From: Datura wrightii
Lineage: Eukaryota; Streptophyta; Magnoliopsida; Solanales; Solanaceae
Length of the DNA: 64,000 nucleotides
Reading direction: 5' to 3'
Assembly (NCBI GenBank): GCA_035772735.1
Contig: JASDFA010000006.1
Location: 11,426,001-11,490,000, forward strand
Positions 59,070-64,000 of this stretch are shown here, piece after piece (positions within the stretch are counted from its first letter, which is position 1; each line of letters starts with the position of its first letter). The position numbers were made by a program, and so were the translations under genes. Below the pieces are notes generated by a model. The model was not told where the DNA came from and ran no database searches. It saw only the letters and a program-made list of their open reading frames with translations.

Positions 59070-62000
59070 ATTCTCCCCCTCTAGCCATATCTGGAACAAC
59101 CATCCCGGCTATGTCTCTGCACAGCTCCAATTTTTCTCGAGTAACCACCTTTGTCAACATATCTGCTGGATTCTCCTTCGTATGGATCTTTACTAGTCTC
59201 AACAGTTGTCGATCCATCACCTCGCGTATCCAAGGATACCGAATATCAATGTGCTTTGTACGGAAATGGTACATGGAATTTTTGCTCAAATCTAGAGCAC
59301 TCTGACTGTCACAGTGTACCTTGTACTCTTTTTGCTTGATTTCAAATTCTTGGAGAAACCGCTTCAGCCACAACATTTCCTTTCCAGCTTCAGCTGCTGC
59401 AATATATTCTGCTTCTGTTGTAGATAAAGCAACACACTTCAGTAATCTTGACTGCCATGAAACAGCTCCTCCTGCAAAACTATAGATGAATCCTGAAGTA
59501 GATTTTCTACTATCAATATCTCCTGCCATATCTGAATCTGTATAGCCTTCCAAAATTGGATAAACTCCCCCGTAACAAAGACATATATTAGTTGTACCCT
59601 TAAGGTATCTGAGAATCCACTTTACTGCCTCCCAATGCTCCTTCCTGGGATTAGAGAGAAAACGACTCACTGTGCCCACTGCATGAGCAATATCTGGCCT
59701 CGTACACACCATTGCATACATTAGACTTCCAACTGCTGAAGAGTACGGTACTGATGACATTTCCCTGATCTCTTCCTTAGATGAGGGACATGAACTCTTG
59801 CTCAATTTGAAGTGATTGGCTAGTGGAATGCTGACTGGTTTAGCATTGTTCATATTGAACCTTTCAAGCACACGTTCAATATACCTTTCTTGAGAAATCC
59901 ATAATCTGCGGTTTTTCCTGTCTCTAGCTATTTGCATTCCCAATATCTGTTGAGCTGGTCCTAAGTATTTCATGTCAAAAACTTTAGACAATTCCTTCTT
60001 CAGCTGGCAGATCTTTGTTGCATCCTTTCCCACGATTAGAATATCGTCTACGTATAGTAGAAGAGCAACAAAATTCCCGTCTGAAAATTTTTGAATGTAG
60101 ACGCACTCATCTGTTACAGTTTTCTTGTATCCTTGACTTACCATGCACGAGTCAAACTTCTTGTACCATTGTCTTGGTGCCTCCTTCAGACCATACAAGC
60201 TTTTCTTTAGCTTGCATACGAGGTTATCACCTGAAACCTCAAAACCTTCTGGCTGCTCCATATAGATTTCTTCTTTCAAATCTCCATGAAGAAAAGCTGT
60301 CTTCACATCCATTTGTTCAAGCTCCAAGTTCATACTTGCGACCAATCCAAGTATAACTCTGATTGAAGTCATCTTGACTACTGGTGAAAAGATCTCATCA
60401 AAGTCGATTCCTTTCTTCTGTTGGAATCCTTTGACTACCAACCTTGCTTTGTATTTCACCACTTTTCCGCTATCATCTTTCTTTAGCTTGAACACCCATT
60501 TATTTTTCAGTGCCTTCTTCCCTTTTGGAAGTTTTACGATCTCATAAGTGTGATTTTTCTGTAGAGATTCCATTTCATCCTGCGTTGCAAGCAGCCATTT
60601 TTCTTTTTCCTTATGAGATATAGCTTCATGAAAACTCTCTGGTTCTCTATCTTCGGTCAGCAGAAGATACTCGGATTCTATATATCTTCTGGATGGAATC
60701 CGACCTCGTTCAGATCTACGAACTTCTGGATTGACAATCTGAGGATATTCACCATCATCTGAGCCTTGTGATGGACCTGAAGCTTCTGGTGGAGGGGTTT
60801 GTGGCTCCCCCTGCTCAACACCCTCTTCTTCCTCTTCTTCTGCTTCTGGTACTTCATCGTTATTTCTCACAAATGATTCTGTTACTACTTCTGGCATCTG
60901 AGCAGCAACATTTGACTTCTGAGACATTGTGGGTTTCTCAATGTCTTCTATTGTCTGGTTTTCATGGAACACCACGTCCCTACTTCTGATCACCTTTTTC
61001 TCCTTTGGATCCCATAATCTGTGTCCAAATTCTTCATCTCCATAGCCAATGAAAATGCATGGAGTGGTCCTTGCATCGAGCTTTTGTCTGAGCTCCTTGG
61101 ATACATGTGCATATGCTAAACATCCAAATACTCTCAAGTGTGAGTATGATGGATTCTTCCCAGACCACAGTTTCTCTGGAACTTCAAAATTCAGTGGTAC
61201 TGATGGTGATATGTTGATCAGGTAACAGGCGACTCTGACTGCTTCTCCCCAGAATGGCTTTGGCAGCTTAGCCATACTGATCATGCTTCGAACACGTTCC
61301 ATGATTGTTCGGTTCATTCTTTCGTCTACACCATTGTGTTGAGGGGTGCGTGGGATCGTTTTCTCGTGTCGAATACCATATGTTTTGCAATACACGTCGA
61401 AGACCTTGGAAGAGTATTCGCCTCCATTGTCTGACCGTAGACACTTTAGTCTCTTTCCTATTTCACGCTCTACCATGACATGAAACAATTTGAAGTACTC
61501 GAACACCTGGTCCTTTGTCTTCAGGAAATACACCCATACCTTTCGAGAAGCATCATCAATGAATGTCAGAAAATATTTGTTTCCGTCGAGTGATTCAATC
61601 TCTAAGGGACCGCAAACATCAGAGTGTACTAGACTAAGCAACTCTGATCTTCTCGTTGAAGAGGATTTGAACGAGACTCTATGTTGTTTACCAAATAGAC
61701 AATGATTGCAAGGATCTAGTGCAACATCTTTGTCAACATTGATAAGCTCCTTATTTATTAGGGTAGACAACCCTTTCTCACTCATGTGGCCGAGTCTTTG
61801 GTGCCACAAATTCTGTGAAGCCTCTTTTTCTGCTACGTTGAGGCTATCTGTACATATCTTCACATGATTCTTGTACAACATGCCACAAATATGACCTCGA
61901 GCGACTGTCATAGCACCTCTAGATAACTTCCATGTGCCTTTGCTGAAGTGATTATCATAGCCCTGTTTGTCAAGAGCTATACCTGAAAGTAAATTCAACC

Positions 62001-62664
62001 GAAGGTCAGGCACATGGCGGACATCCTTCAGAGTAATTGTTCTCCCGGAACTTGTTTTTATTTGTACATCACCAATTCCTACAATCCCAGAGAAACTGGA
62101 ATTTCCCATTTTCACAGCTCCAAAGTCACCGGCTTTGTATGTTGTGAAGTATTCCTTATGAGGAGTTACGTGGTAAGATGCTGCAGTATCTACCACCCAT
62201 TCCGTGTCCTCTTTTGACACGTGAAGACATGTCTCATAATGTGTTGAACAGAAAGCTACATCTCCAGGGACAGTAACTAGTGTTTCTCCACCCTTATTCT
62301 TCGATTGTGAACTGCTCTGGCCTTGCTCTTCTAGCCATTTATAGCAGTTCTTCTTCATATGACCCTCTATTCCACAATAATGGCACTTGAATGCTGGTTT
62401 TCTGCCATCTGTGGATCTACCCCTGCTCTTGCTCCTGCCTCTCCATTTGCCTCTACTACTCCTTCGTTGTTTCCCTTGTTGTCTCCCACGATTTTCTGTA
62501 ATAAGGGCATGGGTCTAATCTGTGCCCATGTCCTTTCTCCTTGCCTCTTCATTGAACAGGGAATCTTTAACCATAGACATGGTGAGTTTTCCATCTGGGG
62601 CCGAGTTGCTGAGAGAAACCACCAGCGTTTCCCAACTGTCGGGGAGAGAACTGAGAAGTAGAAG
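59020..62664 (-). pseudogene. copia gag end and pol polyprotein
   Basis: Read 3' of the hAT insertion, gag resumes with LLSSLPDSWETLVVSLSNSA. It reaches a TAG at 62515-62517, probably from CAG. It then continues open for about 1,160 codons. In order: zinc knuckle CHYCGIEGHMKKNC, protease WVVDTAASYHVT, the GAG-pre-integrase block with LWHQRLGHMSEKG, and integrase core (FIDDASRKVWVYF, SDNGGEYSS, PQHNGVDERMNRT). After these, reverse transcriptase (QMDVKTAFLHGDL and catalytic LLYVDDILIVG) and RNase H (YTDSDMAGD, ALSTTEAEYIAAAEA, NPADMLTK). All catalytic motifs of pol look intact. The frame closes inside the 3' LTR. The zinc knuckle lies just outside the longest ATG-initiated frame (62358), which is not a true start. 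Confidence 0.93.
59070..59082 (-). other. polypurine tract of the copia element
   Basis: The minus strand reads AGAGGGGGAGAAT just before the inferred LTR start. The tract lies within the end of the pol frame, as in Tnt1-like elements. Confidence 0.75.
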
Positions 62665-63562
62665 TAGGGGTGGGCAAAAAAACCGAAAACCGAAAAACCG
62701 AACCGAACCGAATTAATTCGGTTTTTCGGTTTCGGTTTTTTCGGTTTTTCGGTTCGGTTTCGGTTTTTTTTTTTTATAAATTTCGGTTTTTCGGTTCGGT
62801 TCGGTTTTCATATTTCGGTTTTTCGGTTTTTCGGTTTAAACAACTTTTTTTTTTTTTTTTTTTTTTTACTTAATTTCAAAAAAATAAAAATATGACACCC
62901 AACCCCAATCTCAAAGCACATTTACATTTAGAGAATTATTTATATAATTGATACAATTGCTTAAGTTTTTTTTACAAATAACAAGTTTTATAATAGTTTT
63001 AGCATGTTAAGAAAATTCTTACTATTATTAATATGCTTTGAAAGAAAAATGAAATATATAATATTTATTTAACAAGAAATTAGGGACCATAGATTATTAA
63101 AATCCTAAAAGACCCTTAACTTTTTATTGGTTTTGTTATAAGGATATTAAGCATATGAGAAAATTTATTATCAAAAAGTCAAATGTTATATATGTACTAC
63201 TAAATGTAAATCAATTGATCTCACAATTTTCTTTATTTAAAAAGTTAAAATTAAGCTTAGTTGAATTAAACTTTAGAATTCAAACTTAAAATAATTTATT
63301 TTGAATTTAAAAAGACAAAACAACTAATTTTTAATTTAAAAAGTAGCTCATTTTGTAAGTTAAAAAATAGCCCATTAATTAGGCCCATAACCGAAAAAAC
63401 CGAATAAGAAAAATCGAAAAAACCGAACCGAATTTGAAAAAAACCGAACCGAACCGAATTAGTTTGGTTCGGTGTTCGGTGCACTATATGAAAAACCGAA
63501 AACCGAAAAAACCGAACCGAAATTTTAAAAAACCGAACCGAAAAACCGAATGCCCACCCCTA
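62665..63562. mobile_element. nonautonomous hAT-type element inside copia gag
   Basis: The ends are perfect 12-bp inverted repeats, TAGGGGTGGGCA and TGCCCACCCCTA. An exact 8-bp target duplication AGTAGAAG is at 62657-62664 and 63563-63570. Eight-bp duplications and this terminus are typical of the hAT superfamily. Both sub-ends are packed with CCGAA / TTCGG repeats, which in hAT elements can bind transposase. The 898-bp interior is AT-rich with no transposase. Insertion plus duplication adds 906 bp, a multiple of three, to the gag frame. Confidence 0.93.
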
Positions 63563-64000
63563 AGTAGAAGTGCCTGAACTTCATCACCAAGCGGCATCTC
63601 TACACATGATAACTGGTTCACCATGCTTTGGAACTCACTGGTATGCTCGGCAACTGAAGTTCCACTTTTCAGCTTCATGTTGACTAAGCGTCTCATCAAC
63701 AAAGCCTTATTCCGAGCGGTCTTGGCCTGGTACATATCCTCCAACTTCTTCCAGAGGGCATATGCGTCTGTCTCCTGTGCAACATGGTGGAAGACACTAT
63801 GGTCAATCCATTGTCGGATTTGACCAATAGTTTTTCGATTTAATTTCTTCCACTCCGACAACTTGTCGGGATTAGGATTTACACCTTTTATTTCTATAGG
63901 GTCGAACAAATCTTTACAACTGAGAAGATCTTCCATTCGAGGTTTCCACAGCGTGTAGTTGGTGGCAGTGAGCATAATCATGGATCCAGAAGATGATGTT
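63563..64000 (-). pseudogene. copia gag, N-terminal part, cut by the window end
   Basis: The frame reads SMIMLTATNYTLWKPRMEDL and continues through KLSEWKKLNRKTIGQIRQWI, DAYALWKKLEDMYQAK and LLMRRLVNMKLKSGTSVAEH to EVQALLL. There the hAT-type element interrupts it. These are standard Tnt1-like gag motifs (UBN2-type domain). Upstream residues (TSSSGS) are open to the window edge, so the true start lies outside. Without the insertion the frame joins directly to LLSSLPDSWETL at 62656. Confidence 0.9.

Larger units (their letters stand above)
58732..64000 (-). mobile_element. Ty1/copia Tnt1-like element, right end outside the window
   Basis: A 3' LTR (58732-59069), polypurine tract, pol and gag are present in minus-strand order; the 5' LTR lies beyond the window. 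The order protease - integrase - RT - RNase H marks Ty1/copia, and the motifs are those of the Tnt1/Tork group. The polyprotein is open except for one TAG (62515-62517) and the hAT-type insertion at 62665-63562. Target duplication cannot be checked. Confidence 0.93.

Overview
This is nuclear DNA from a flowering plant, most likely a member of the Solanaceae. The evidence is spliced genes with GT-AG introns in AT-rich DNA, and nested Ty3/gypsy (Tekay/Del chromovirus) and Ty1/copia (Tnt1-like) retrotransposons. A tRNA-derived SINE and several MITEs of types common in tomato, potato and tobacco relatives add to this. The family-level placement is inferred from recognised repeat types, not proven.

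Two intact host genes are present, both on the minus strand. The first (7961-16608, 11 coding exons, 815 aa) encodes an OSCA/CSC1-type mechanosensitive, hyperosmolality-gated cation channel, closest in my reading to Arabidopsis OSCA1.8 (At1g32090). The second (54940-57843, 7 exons, 794 aa) encodes a G-type lectin S-receptor-like Ser/Thr kinase with all kinase catalytic motifs. I assembled both models by hand; every junction keeps frame and each total length is divisible by three. Nothing suggests the two genes work together.

Most of the rest is repeats. Positions 1-944 are the end of a gypsy LTR inserted in a decayed copia element (945 to about 2100). AT-rich DNA with MITEs surrounds the channel gene. 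A complete Tekay-type element (24084-34463, TSD TAAAC, LTRs about 2% diverged by hand count) is disabled by five stop codons and two frameshifts. A complex locus (37196-39815) carries G-box-rich repeats in both orientations, a segmental duplication with a MITE-free counterpart, and two fragments of receptor-kinase coding sequence. An older gypsy element (41116-50439, TSD GAGTG), lacking its protease segment and carrying a 34-bp minisatellite in both LTRs, sits inside LTR-like DNA (40010-41115 and 50440-52240). A 332-bp MITE precedes the kinase gene. The right edge is a Tnt1-like copia element (58732 to the window end) whose gag is split by an 898-bp hAT-type element with a perfect 8-bp target duplication.

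I found no new multi-gene system. The most unusual items are the kinase-gene fragments in the 37-39 kb repeat locus, the protease-less gypsy element, the nonsense changes consistent with C-to-T decay in the younger gypsy element, and the His/Tyr-rich tail of the channel.
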